A stretch of 64,000 nt of DNA from Saprolegnia diclina VS20 (lineage: Eukaryota > Oomycota > Saprolegniomycetes > Saprolegniales > Saprolegniaceae): positions 57,204 to 121,203 of the forward strand of contig NW_008246127.1 in the NCBI RefSeq assembly GCF_000281045.1, in the 5' to 3' direction. Under the pieces are notes generated by a model that saw only the letters and a list, made by a program, of their open reading frames with translations, was not told the origin of the DNA and did no database searches. Position numbers and translations under genes: made by a program. Positions 43,783 to 55,046 of the stretch are shown here, piece after piece (position 1 is the stretch's first letter; every line of letters starts with the position of its first letter).

Positions 43783-44955
43783 ATGCGCTTGACCGCCGAA
43801 GTGATCTTAAACGCCCGCGCCCACATCAACCCGCTCCGGGAGCGCGAGCTGGACCTCCGAGGTACATGCCTCCTCATGCTGCAGAGGCCTCAGCGCGCCT
43901 AGGCTACAAGATCCCTGTTATCGAGAGCCTCGGTGCGACCAAGGTACGCCGAGGATACATGGTAGCCGCGACGCACGAACGACGTAGGACGGCTTCGACT
44001 GCCTCGACTTCTCGGACAATGAAATCAAGAAGCTTGAGAACTTTCCTCGCCTGCGCCGCGTGCGCATGCTCCTCTTCCACAACAACAAGATTGCGCGCAT
44101 CCAGGAAAACCTGGTCGAGGCGCTCCCGAACCTCTCGGTGCTCCTCATGACCAACAACAGCCTCGCCAACCTCACAGACATTGACGCGCTCCGCTGCTTT
44201 GACAAGTTGGATATCCTTTCTACGCTTTGCGACCGCTTCCATCGTTCCACCAACTTTTTGGCTCCTTAACCACGTAGCACATACGTTGTCGTTGATCGGG
44301 AACCCCGTCACGCGCAAGTCGTACTACCGCGAGTACGTCATCCATACGCTTCCGCAGGTCCGCGTCCTCGACTTCAAGAAGATCCGGCCTGTCGAACGGA
44401 CAGAAGCCGCCCGGCTATTCAATTCGCTCGCCGGCAAGAAGATTGCGGATGGCGAGGCGGCGCCAGAGCCGACACCTTCGTCGTCAGAGCCGATGCCTTC
44501 GTCGCCGCCGCGCCCCTCCGTCACGGAGCTTCAAGTACGCCGCTTGCATCTTTTGTCTATTGGAGACGCGGTCCCATGCACGCGTTGTCTCTTAGGCGGC
44601 CATCGTGAACGCGACCTCGCTCGCCGAAGTCGAGCGCTTGGAGGAACAAGTGAAGGAAGCGCTGTCGCCTCCGCCGGCGTCGCCGCCCCACGAAACGGCC
44701 CCGTCGCCCAAGAAGACGCCGTCGCCGAAGCGTGAGGTCGTCGCGTCCCCGAAGCGCGAAGTCGCATCGCCGCCCAAGGTGGCGTCGCCCAAGAAGTCGC
44801 CCGCCCCGTCCAAGGCCGTTGGCGGCTCGGTGGCGTCGATGAAGGTCACGGAGCTCAAGGAAGAGCTGAAGAAGCGGGGCCTCTCGTTCAAGGGCCTGAA
44901 AGCGGAGCTCGTCGCGCGTCTCGAGGAGAGCATGGCGCACGACATGGAAATGTAA
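43783..44955 (+). CDS. SNRPA1: U2 snRNP protein A' with C-terminal SAP domain
   Basis: Five exons: 43783-43861, 43903-43943, 43988-44210, 44281-44534 and 44596-44955; 318 residues. It closely follows U2A': RLTAEVILNARAHINPLRERELDLRGYKIPVIESLGAT, FDCLDFSDNEIKKLENFP, LLMTNNSLANL, GNPVTRKSYYREYVIHTLPQVRVLDFKKI and NATSLAEVERL. U2A' is an LRR protein that with U2B'' binds U2 snRNA stem-loop IV in the spliceosome. After a Ser/Pro/Lys-rich linker, residues about 280-310 (MKVTELKEELKKRGLSFKGL) form a SAP motif, not part of the animal protein. The third intron is of U12 type. Confidence 0.95.
44211..44280 (+). other. Candidate U12-type AT-AC intron
   Basis: The 70-nt intron starts ATATCCTTTC, the U12 donor consensus. 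A U12 branch site TCCTTAAC lies near its 3' end, the branch A about 11 nt before the terminal AC. Removing it restores KLDTLSLIGNPV with the exact length of the corresponding U2A' segment. A GT-AG alternative (44244-44275) is shorter than normal and inserts extra residues. Confidence 0.8.
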
Positions 44956-45554
44956 GCGTCGTTTGACTAGTGCTAACGGCGGTATAAGCAAGCTTGTATT
45001 GATGCAACGCAGATTGCTACGAGGTATATAGCAGGTGTGCGAGAACATCTCGAACTCGAATCAGGGGTCTGAACCTTGTTCCCAGCACCTGTTTGTGGAC
45101 GACTGGCCAAAACCATCAAGCCACTCGAGACATTGAACGGTGGTGACACTGCACAGAGTGTGAATTCGGGAAGCCAAGCCAAACACAGTCTTTGTGGATA
45201 TGGAGGCGGTCGCTCACGCCATGGAGTGTTAAGACCCAGGAGTAGTCTCGCGTTGCCCACCGTTCTGTGCGCCCAAGTCAAAATGGGAGCAGCCCAATTC
45301 TTGCTTGGAGCCATTGACCCTGAGATCGACAACGACCACCCCCGTGCTTAAACGGTGGAGCGATCTTTTTGAATAACCGGATCCGAATAAAAAGCATTTG
45401 ATTGTCTACTATAAAAATGACTGCTATTTTGTACAACTTTGCAGCAATTATATTATTGAAGAAATGTGGGTGGTCTTCACGGCCGGATACAAGTGCCGGA
45501 TACTCGGTATCCTATTCGTACGGATAATATAGCACTGGGTCCATTTGCAGTTCA
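44956..45554. other. Intergenic, AT-rich toward 3' end
   Basis: Sequence at about 45395-45460 is AT-rich. No gene is recognised. Confidence 0.5.
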
Positions 45555-46449
45555 ATGGTGTGCGACCGTGTCGACGCGCCGCTCTCGCTCGGCGGGCTCT
45601 TCGCCAACAGCGACTCGGAGGACGAGGCGTTTGTCAACGAGTACGAGACGCAGAACATTGCGATCGGCGCCGACACGTATGCGATTCGCCAGTTCTCGTT
45701 CCACGAGGCCAACGCCAACAAGGTGTGGCCCGGCATGTTCAACCTCGCGAGCTTCATCGACGCCAACAAAGCGCGGTACAGCGACGGCAAGATCCTCGAG
45801 CTCGGTGCTGCCACAGGTGCGCTGGCCATCCACCTCCGCGCCGACCCGCGGCTGTATGACGTCATGACGAGGTACCACCTCTTGCTATGGCGGTCGTATC
45901 GTTCCAGAAAGCTTCGTGCTGTTTTGCATCATACTGCTGCCCTTTCCCAAAGGGCTTGATGCCATCCGCTTGCGTCTTCTAGTGACATGGCCGACGACGG
46001 CACGATCGAGGCCAACATCGAGTTCAACTCGGCGCTCAATGGTAACCCGCTTGTACTTGGTAAACGAGATGCCATTCCTTCCATAGGCCAAGTGATCGGC
46101 GAACACTACGCACACACGTGGGGCACGGGCTGGAAGAGCCCCGGGTCGGTTCGATTCGTCATTGCGTCCGACATTTTGCTCTACGTCAGGTGCGTCTGTG
46201 GATCTTGACGCGCTGTCGTGACGCCTTCGGTCTAGTGCATACCCGGCGCTGGTGACGACGCTGCTCGAGATCTTTGAGGACGACGCGACGACCGAGTTCC
46301 TCATGAGCTGGAAGCGGCGCATCGCCGACTCGGCCGTCTTCTTTCGCCTCATGGACGACGCCGGGTTTCAAATGCACCACCACGGCGCGTGCATCTACTC
46401 GTTCTTCAAGCCCACGACGACATGCGCATACCTCCAGTCTCTCATGTAA
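45555..46449 (+). CDS. Lysine methyltransferase-like protein (METTL21/22 class)
   Basis: Four exons: 45555-45871, 45983-46041, 46087-46189 and 46236-46449; 230 residues. It is a seven-beta-strand SAM-dependent enzyme. Motif I is KILELGAATGALAIHL. The post-motif region reads VRFVIASDILLYVSAYPALVTTL, a layout typical of METTL21/22-type protein-lysine methyltransferases. The preceding block TYAIRQFSFHEANANKVWPGMFNLASFI corresponds to the W-x-A/G-x2-LA substrate-side motif. The first intron is 111 nt, about twice the local norm. The target protein is unknown. Confidence 0.85.
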
Positions 46450-46793
46450 CATATCCCACTGCAACTAGACGCAAGAATACTCTACATATATCACTTTCAA
46501 ATGCGTTGAAACCCTCTCAAGTGTAAGCATGTGGACGGAACTCGAGGCGCAACAACCATCGACTATCTGACATGCGCCAATGCGTCGGGGATGGACGATG
46601 ACCAGAAATGTGGCAAAATTTCAACAGGGGTCCACTTTTGTCAACGTTAGCACCATTGTTCACCTTGTCTCCTACTAAGATAACTATCTGCGGGAAGCTG
46701 CCAGATAGCATTCAGCTCGGTGCATGACGCAAAACCTTTCCCAGGGCTAGGGCATGAAATACCCTAGCTATAACGGAACATCCCTTTTCACGA
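46450..46793. other. Convergent intergenic spacer
   Basis: 344 bp between convergent genes; nothing recognised. Confidence 0.5.
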
Positions 46794-49423
46794 TTACACG
46801 GTATCGAGCTCGTTGCGACCGTTGCCGACGCATTGATTGTCGATTGCAGCGACCGACGCGTCACTAGTCGTCTCGAGACCTTCACGTCGATGGCCGTAGA
46901 TTTCATTGCCGACGACATGCGCGTGGGCGTGGTCCGAGACGTAGATGCCACTGGCGCGGCCGTTGCAGATGTGGTTGCGTCGGACGACAGCGGTGCTTCC
47001 GACACCGCGGACATCGATGCCTGCCATCGCGTTCTTGTGCAACACGTTGTCGTCGATCGTCGCGCGGCCGCCCGAGTGCAGGAGAATGCCGCCTTTGAGT
47101 CCGCGCACAATCGTGCATTTCTCGATGGTTGCAAACGCATGGGCGGTCACTACTCGCAGCATAGGTCAATGGCTCAATCCAGTGTCCGAACCTTCGACGC
47201 CAGCCATGCAATTCTTCTCCACGCGGCAGTCGCGCATCGTGAGTGTGCCGAACGCGTGTACAAAGACGCCACTTTTCTTGCAGTTGGCGACCGTCGAGTG
47301 CGATAGTATGCAAGCAGCGCCCCCAGAGACGTCAACGCCGCAACCGGCAGACCGCTCGACCGTGCAGTGCAAGACGTCGACCGTGGCTTTGCCTGTGTGG
47401 AGTATATGAATACATAATGTTGCGACTGCGAGTACTACCGCACACGTAGAGCCCAGCCTGAAGGCCGTCGGTGATACGCGAGTGCCTCATGACCACGTGG
47501 GACCGATTGGCGACACAGACGACTGCGATGTTGGGCGCGCTGCGCTGCACCACGCACCGTTCGATCAAGACGCGGCCAGAAGACACGAGGAGTGTGTGGG
47601 TCTTGGGTGTCGGTCGCTTCGGCGGCTGCAGCACAAGTCCATCGAGAACGACGCTGGCGTTTCCTTCGACAACGATGTGACCGATCACCACCGACGAGTC
47701 TTCGCGGTACTTTAGTCAAACGTTTTCGAGGTGCAGAACGTACCACATGTGCCTTGCAGCGTAATGGCTTTTCCAATGCGCAAGGTCGATACAATATACG
47801 AAGCAGGTGCGAGAGACAGCGTGGCGCCAGCATGCGCCGCTTCGATGGCGGACGCGAGATCGTCGGTGGCGCCCACTGAAACGAGCGATGTCGATGGCAG
47901 CTGTGTTGCTGCACTACTCGGCGGCAGCAAACTGCAGTCCTCCATGTGCTGGCGCGTGCACTTGGTAGGTGTCGCCCAAACCTCGTCTTTTCCTACGACG
48001 CAAGAGATGTGGAGACAATATCCGAGTTCGTTTGACGCACTGTGTCTGGTTGCTGACGAAAAGACAGCTTGGCTCGATGGCAACAGCGATGGCAACTCGG
48101 CCGTCGATGGGGCTTGTGCGACGAGCCACGCCTTGACGACACCGTATACGTCGAGCGATGTGGACCGCGTCTTGATAGACTAGACCAAACGTGTGCATAC
48201 GTAGTGGCCAATCAAAGTGTACGTGTATACCATTGGGTCCAGGTGGGACGTGGTCACGTCATGACCGATGGAACGCAGAGCGTGCTTGAACGCAGCGAGC
48301 GACGGGGGCTGAACATGCTTGAACGCGCGAAAGAGACGCGGCACCGAGTAGTAAAATGGTGCACTCGGCTCTTCGAGCAAAATCCCATCCAAGTACCTAC
48401 AGCACTCATCACGTCACATCTCAATTGGAGGTCCTACCGCCGCGCTGCGTCCAGACCTGGCATCGACGCCGCCGTGCTGAGGACATTGCGCTCTTGCAGC
48501 GGCCCCATCCAGAACGGACCACCTCGCTACACGTAGCAAGTATTTTGCGCCTGCACGCCTTTTGCCAACTACCTGCAGCGCGTTGTTGCAGATGGGACAT
48601 TGCGCTGCGCAGGTCACATCAGCGCCGAGCTCGTGCACGTCAAAGTGTGCACAGCGCGTGCATTGGTCGACGACCGCGAGCGGCACGCGGGGCGCGTCAC
48701 CGGCCTCTTGTACACGAAAGATGACGCGCGTGAAAAAGTCAAATGCTGTCGACAGCAGCGGCGTCACCGACCGGTTGCAGTCGGCTGCAAGTGACGCGGC
48801 ACGGCCCAGCACGATGCGGCAGCGCGCCGTAGCGTCGAAAACACTCGGCGTGCGACGGTCCATTCTTTCCGAGAAGCGTGTGCATGTCCGTGTCGGTGGC
48901 GCAGACGACGCCACCAACAGCAACCGAGGCAATCGCACTCGGCAGCAGCGCCGCACATGTTCCGAAGGGGTCGAGGTCGACCACGTGGAAGCGTTCTCGG
49001 TGCTTCCAGAGGCACTCGACAGCGTCCATTCGGGTCGCCTGCACGCGGTCCGAGACGCCGTTCTCAGCAATGTTGAGTACTATTGCAGCGTGCGCCGCGG
49101 CGTCCAGGTCGTTGGCGACAGACAAAGCACCCGGCACCTCGAGCGCATAACTAGTTGCACGTGTAGCTTTGGACAAGAGCGAGGGTCGTACCGGATGGCG
49201 CGAATGCCGGTGCCCGCCATGGCGTCGAGCGCGGCAAACGACCGCGGTAGCTGGCGCTGCGCGGCGAGGGCTTGCAGGACCAAGACGGTCAAGTCGCGTT
49301 GCAGCTCCTACAAATAATCCATCTGCTGAGCATGCACTACTGAAAGAAGCGCACCTGGTGAGCGCTGAGAAAGACGTTCTCGTCTTGGGCGATCGTCGCT
49401 CGCCCTTCCGCATGGGCTGCCAT
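46794..49423 (-). CDS. TRM1 tRNA (m2,2G26) methyltransferase reading into a beta-helix domain
   Basis: Nine exons: 49423-49355, 49307-49192, 49150-48573, 48526-48438, 48396-48231, 48179-47744, 47699-47439, 47392-47192 and 47149-46794; about 756 residues. TRM1 dimethylates G26 of tRNA. Visible: LDAMAGTGIRAIRYALEVPG (SAM site), FHVVDLDPFGTCAALLPSAI, GGVVCATDTDMHTL, VTPLLSTAFDFFTRVIFRV, zinc pairs CTRC and CPIC, GGPFWMGPL and APFYYSVPRL. Near 48815-48830 the frame slips by one extra base and the HEMALR segment is missing. Exon 6 runs from the TRM1 C-terminus without a stop into parallel beta-helix (NosD/FBXO11-like) repeats (GGILLHSGGRATIDDNVL, SGIYVSDHAHAHVVGNEIYG). Whether one protein or two genes is open. 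Confidence 0.85.
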
Positions 49424-49877
49424 GCCAATCAATCCATCAACCGTAAAGTCTAACAACACGCAACTTGTATCCAGATGGCAAATTTGACCTTATCAGTGAT
49501 CTTGTTGAGCGTGAGCTTTAGGCGTGGATAGTTCGCTGGTGAACAGCTCGTGGATAGCACATAGATCGCTGCTGCATAGCACACCCTTTTGGTGATGCCA
49601 AGCACAACGCTGAACCTTCCTCTAAATACACCCACCCGCCAACCGCAACATGGCGGGTCGATACGTCTCGTGTTGTTAGCCATTGATTAAAGTATGTCAG
49701 AGTACCCAGGTCGCAGCGTAGGCACTGCGATGGTCTGTACTGGAAGGCTACTGTTTTCTCTAGGTCTCCAGTCCCTCCGAGACCCTGCTTTCTACCCAAA
49801 GCTCTGAGCAGGTACGTCACGAACACTTGATGTCCATGGGTCATGGGTGGGTGTGTAGCCCACGTTGCCAGCAACAG

Positions 49878-50167
49878 GCTCGGACGAGGCCATCGCGCGG
49901 CAGCTGCACGATGAGCTCAACGGACGCCGCTACGTCATCGCCCAGCCCGTGATCCAGGCCCCGTTCAATTGCGGGTCGTGCCAGACCCTCCATTCAGTGC
50001 AGAACCCGCGGGTCGGGTGTCAATTCACCTGCACCGAGTGTGGCGCCATCAACCTCATCCACCCGCCCCGCCAAGTCATCTTGTACGGCTCCTGTCAGCA
50101 CGACTCCATGGAACTCAGACCAACTAGGGCGCGCGACACCTCGCCCGTCTTTTGCGCAATCAGTTGA
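49878..50167 (+). CDS. Small zinc-ribbon protein (5' exon uncertain)
   Basis: The supported exon starts after CAACAG at 49877 and ends at TGA 50167. It encodes SDEAIARQLHDELNGRRYV, then a Cys cluster CGSCQTLHSVQ...CQFTCTECGAINL of the C-x2-C...C-x2-C zinc-ribbon type. It has no in-frame ATG. One possible first exon is 49694-49709 (MSEYPG, splicing in phase), but the intron would be 168 nt, much longer than usual here. The tail after HPPRQ may contain a further intron. The function is unknown. The rest of 49424-49877 shows nothing else. Confidence 0.5.
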
Positions 50168-50253
50168 GCGGTAAGTTCAAAGAAGGCGTAACCTCGACAC
50201 AACAAACTAAAATATAATGGTACTTGTACCCCATCAAGAGCTACACCGCTCGG

Positions 50254-52885
50254 CTATCCTAGCGCCGAAGAGCTCTTTGGAGCTGGTTGCAATATTTCGA
50301 GCTGGCGTTGCATAGCAGACAGTGTCGCAGCAACGCTTTCCATGCTGCGCTGGAGGGCCTCGTTTTGCAGCTTCGTTTCGGCCTTGAGTGTCTGGAGCTG
50401 CTTGGCGATCGTCCAGACCTTGTTGGCGACGAGCTTCTCATCCGCGTCACTCGACACGTCGTCGTCGTCGACCTGCTTGTTCTTGTCGGACGTCTTGGTC
50501 TCACCTTCGCCGCTGGTTGGCACCACGAAGCCTCGGAGCTGGTGCTGCAAGTTGTGTTTATCGCGGCCACCCAGTGCGCGCTCTGCTTGGCGCTCAATCT
50601 TGCGCCGCGACGACCCGTAGGCATTGATGCGCTTCTGGAGGTTGCGCTCTGCGACGGCGGTCACGCGTGCAAGCGTCTCGGCCGACAAGTTGTGCTGGCC
50701 GTACAGTAGCGCAATGCGCTTGACCACGAGGTTTTTCATCTCAATGGCAAACTCGGGAAAGTCGCCCAGAACACTGTTGAATCCCTACAAAGTTGGATTT
50801 GCAGTTGGATCGACGCTGGTGCTGCAATGCATTATTGACCTCTTTCGTTAGAATGCAGAGTTCGGCCATGGACGCAGCCCGCACGGTGCGCGTTCGATAT
50901 ACCTATCTCTCGAGTTAGGCCATATAAACTGGGAGACCTACCTCCATGACGAGACCGATTTCGCCAAAGAAATCGCCGTCGCCCAGGAGCACCGTCTCCT
51001 GGTGCGGCAGGCGGGTGTGGGCGTCGGCGGTCAACGGATCCGGGTACGCGGACGGCAGCACCTCAACACAGCCTTTCACGACCATGTAGAGCTCCTTCCC
51101 AATGTCACCCTGAAGGAGCAAATGAGACAGACGCAGAGACGCTCGAATGACCTCTTGGAAGATGTAGTCGCCCGACATGTAGACCACTTGACGCAGAAGC
51201 ATACAGATCATGCCAAGCACGTCGTCTGTCGCGTGCTGGAAGAACGGGATCTTCAAGAGCTGTTCCTTGTAGAGGTAGATGGCGATCTGGCGGCGCAGGA
51301 CCAGCGACATGCCTTCGTCAGACAGCAGAGTCATGTTCTCCGAGAGGTTTCGATTCTACGCGTGTGAGAGCCGAGACTCCTCGTGTGCATGCACATGTAC
51401 GTTGAGCCAGAGGTAGTCGTAGTACGACGACACGCGTTGCTACCACGCGTTGGGACAGAGCATGCCACAACAACCACGTACGCGAAGGTGCTTGGGCAAG
51501 TTCAGCGAGTCCATCTCGTGGTGCACTTGGTCCATCTTTTTGCGAAACGCATTGCCAGTGCGGTTGACACTAGTACACGTTCTTTGCGAGGACAACTTGT
51601 CCACATTCGAATACCTCTGCACGAGGTGGATGATGTTGCCGAAAATGAGCGCCATAAAGACCGCACTGAGCGGCTGCATGACGACCGCCCACACGTACAA
51701 GGAGAGAGGCGTTGTGCCCGTGCGGTAGGCGCCGTCGACGACCGTGTCGTTGTTGACGAGCGCCTGAAGGTTGCCGCCGAGAAGGGCCGACTGCGCGACG
51801 TGGAACGCGAGCAAGTACACACTCATGACCTACGTTGTCGTCACCTAAGCCAGCCGCCGAGAGAGATGACGCACTTGGTCGTTTGCACACAGTTTGTCCG
51901 TCGATCCGTCCGGGCACGGACCGACGAGCAGCACCCAAATGCAGCTAGAGAGCAATCTCAAACACCGAGACGCTGAGTTAATCGTACGCAGCGCAGTGTG
52001 CAACGAAAAAGAGCGCACCAAACACAGTGACGATGCCGCCGTAGCCGCGGTACCGATGGACGTTCTTGAGGAGCCGCCCGAGGCGCAAAAGCTTTGGAAT
52101 CTACCGCATCTCGTAAGAAATGCCACCAAGTAAGGGAGCGCCTGTACTTTGAAGTACTTCATGAGTTTGACCGAGTGGCGCGTCGATGCACTTGTGGCGG
52201 TGTCGCTTGGCATGAAGAACTCGAGCGGGAAGGACGAGAACGCGTCGACGTAAAACCAATACGACCGAATATAGTGAGTCGTGATGATGCGCGGGTTCAT
52301 GATGATGACGCCGCAGTCGACGAGGCCGGTCCGGAACCGCAGCAGCATGTCCAAGATGAACCACGCGTCCAGGAAGAGCATAAAGTAAGTCACTCCGTCG
52401 GGCGGATGCCACCAATCAAAACTCATCTCGAGCGGCGCGAGCCAGCAGTAGACGACGACAAGGGCCACCGAGATGAGGTCCAACGTCGTTTTCGCATTCG
52501 ATAGCGGATGCAAAACGTATTTGTACTGCAGCCCTCGCTCGAGCTCCTCGATTGTCTGGCGGAGCACATTGGGGTTGCAGCGCCGGGTGCTGAACGCCGC
52601 CGTCAACGTGCGCTGAACCGTCGCCTTGTGCACGGACGCAAGAAGCCGCTGACCGACGCTGGGTCGCGTCACGGGCTGTCGTCGCCTCGGCGGCGCAATG
52701 CCCGGTGCCGTGGGTGCCGCGAGTTTGCCGGACGCGGTGCGGTCGACGAGGGCGTCGGTGCAAATGGTCGACGACCGCCGCGGCTCGGACGATGACGCTC
52801 TGCCGTCAGCTGTCGTAGTGGACGCGTAGACGCGTCGCGACGGTGCTGGCACCGACGGCGCGACCGTGTACTCGTCACGTCGCAT
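50254..52885 (-). CDS. Cyclic-nucleotide-binding cation channel (CNG/HCN-like) A
   Basis: Ten exons: 52885-52148, 52100-51988, 51944-51875, 51829-51615, 51569-51482, 51439-51401, 51355-51152, 51109-50942, 50902-50840 and 50784-50254; all phases close, 742 residues. A disordered Ser/Thr/Arg-rich N-terminus precedes a six-TM core (LDLISVALVVVYCWLAPL; DAWFILDMLLRFRTGLVD; YWFYVDAFSSFPLEF; IPKLLRLGRLL). C-linker: VNRTGNAFRKKMDQVHHEM and YYDYLWLN. The cNMP-binding domain has FGEIGLVMEVYRTRTVRA with the conserved Arg. A coiled-coil tail ends SSSALG. The pore region (HVAQSALLGGNLQAL) lacks GYG/GFG, so ion selectivity cannot be assigned. Confidence 0.92.
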
Positions 52886-52961
52886 GAAAATAAAGTGCAA
52901 TTGAAACGGTCCGCGCGTTTTGGGTTTCGCGCTTCAAAAGGCAGTCGCAGACTTGCTTGCG
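52886..52961. promoter_or_regulatory. 76-bp spacer between head-to-head channel genes
   Basis: The start codons of two divergent channel genes are only 76 bp apart, so both 5' UTRs and core promoters must share or overlap this segment. Inferred from gene positions; no Inr/FPR element of good quality is seen. Confidence 0.5.
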
Positions 52962-54996
52962 ATGACCGAGAGCGTACGTGACGCGGCCATCGCGAGCTCT
53001 GTCGTTGCCGTGGACCTCGGCAACGACATTGCCGTCAAGCTACCGAAACCGCACCCTGTGCGCGGCGATCTGCGCTTCTCGATGGGGCTCCGCGACAAGT
53101 GGCTTGCAGTGGCAACGCGGCGCCCGGGACAATCGAGCCTCGGGTACGGTCTGGCACCGACGCTGCCGCTTCGCCCGTTCATGATCAACCCGCTCGGGCT
53201 CTTTCGACGCGTCTGGGATATGCTCCTCGCGTCCGCTGTCATCTACCTCTGCTGGTACATTCCCTTCAACGTCGCGATCGTGTGGTGGACGCCAACGTCA
53301 GAGCTCGCTGCGTTCCATACTGTCCTTGACATCTTCTTCGCTGCCGACATGCTCCTCAGCTTCCGCACCGCTGTCGTTGTCTACGGCGAAATCATCGACG
53401 ACCCGCGCCTCGTCGCCCAAAAGTATCTCAAATCGTGGTTCCTCGTCGACTTCATCTCGGTCTTTCCCGCCGAGTGGCTCGTGCCCAGCAGCAAATCGTC
53501 CCGAAAAAGCGTCAAATTGCTCAAGTACATCAAGGTATCGATTTATCAAGTTCCACCCATATCATATGTGAGATCTAGTTGCCGCGCATGCTTCGCTTGT
53601 CGCAACTCGTGCGCCGCTTTCGTCGCTTCCAGCGCTATGAAGGCGCCGTGGCCATCTTCTCGGCCTTGATCTTTGCCGTGCACATTGCAGGGTGCGTTGT
53701 ATCACCGTACAGTGCCTACACATGTGTCTAGCTGCGGCTGGATCCTGGCCATGGCACCGTGCGAGAACGTCCCCCCCATGGCCCCCCAGGACCTCCACAT
53801 GTTTTGCGACCCGAGCAACGTACCCTACCCCACTGCGTGCAGCACTGACACTGCGTAGGTGTTTGAAGCCTACTCGCTCGGGTTCCATTACGCGCTCTCG
53901 ATCATGACGCTGGCCTCGCTCGACAATGTGTATGCGACCTTCGACCCGCTCTGCGGAGGGTACCGTCTCGCGTATCTCAATGCATCGACGATCCCCGACG
54001 GCCTTCTCGTCATGAGGTATACGTTTCCGATAGATGTAACAAGTGGCACCACTACGAGTAGCAACTTGTTGGCGATCGCGGGCATACTTCTCTGCGCCAT
54101 CATGATCGGCAGCTGCGTCTTCGTCGTCGAGAGGTATGACTCCTGCAACCTCCTTTTCCTCAGGGAAAGGAGCGTAGCTGGAACCGAGCGGGGTACCAAT
54201 TCCGCAAGCGCATCGACATCATCAACCACGAAATGGAGTTCCTGCAGCTGCCCGAGCACCTTCGCGTACGCGGTGGTCCTCGTGCGATACTCTTACGTGT
54301 CGATAGCATCGGATCCAAACGTACCACCAGTACCTCTGGACACACCAGGGAAGCGCGACGGAGAAGGTGACGCTGCTGCAAGACAAGGGCATGTCGGAGC
54401 CGCTCCGTAAGGAGATTGCGATCTTCATGTACCGCGACATGCTGGCCAAGATCCCGCTCTTCCGGACCGCCAATGACCAGCTCCTCGGGCTCATCTGCAT
54501 GTGCCTCCATACCGTCATCTACCTCCCGCGCGACATCATCATCACGCGCGGCGAGCTCGGAAAAGACCTCTTTGTCATTTCGAAAGGGTCGGTCGTCGTC
54601 CTCGCCGAGGCCCATTCGCTTGAGGAGACGGACGTGGTGCTCACCGAAGGCGACTTCTTTGGTGAAGTCGGTCTCCTCATGGCCGTCGAGCGCACGCGCA
54701 CCGTGGTCGCCAAGACCATTTGCGAACTTGGTGTGCTCGCAAAGGTCGACTTTGACAGCGTCATGCACCAGTTCCCGGCCTTTGCAGTCGAAATTCAAAA
54801 GCTCATGCTGCATCGCAATCTCCACGCGATCGGCGCCGTCGAGCGACCGGAAGAGCCACCGCTCGACCAAACGATCTCGGCCCGGTCCGCCTGGGAGTCG
54901 TCGGGCGCGTCAGTCGAAGCGCGCTTAGACCGCATTGAAGAGCTGCTCACGCTTCTCGTCGCGGAGAAGGAGAGAGCACATGCTACTGCACCCTAG
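52962..54996 (+). CDS. Cyclic-nucleotide-binding cation channel (CNG/HCN-like) B
   Basis: Seven exons: 52962-53534, 53579-53691, 53732-53819, 53859-54016, 54062-54133, 54178-54265 and 54307-54996; introns 39-45 nt, 593 residues. Membrane segments: VWDMLLASAVIYLCWYIPF, LDIFFAADMLLSFRTAVV, SWFLVDFISVFPAEWLV; S4-like LPRMLRLSQLVRRFRRF. C-linker: WNRAGYQFRKRIDIINHEMEFL. The cNMP domain has IVTRGELGKDLF-like strands and a cassette FFGEVGLLMAVERTRTVVA with the conserved Arg. The pore stretch (FHYALSIMTLASLDN) lacks GYG. It has a shorter N-terminus than partner A and a C-terminal coiled coil (RLDRIEELLTLLVAEKERA). Confidence 0.92.
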
Positions 54997-55046
54997 AATG
55001 CGTCATGTATATGGAAGAATGGAGTAAATTTGATTGCAAGATGATG

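Noticed and set aside
44244-44275. A GT-AG intron as explanation for the U2A' exon 3-4 junction
   Set aside because: It is only 32 nt and leaves an insertion in a conserved segment, whereas the AT-AC U12 model restores exact length.
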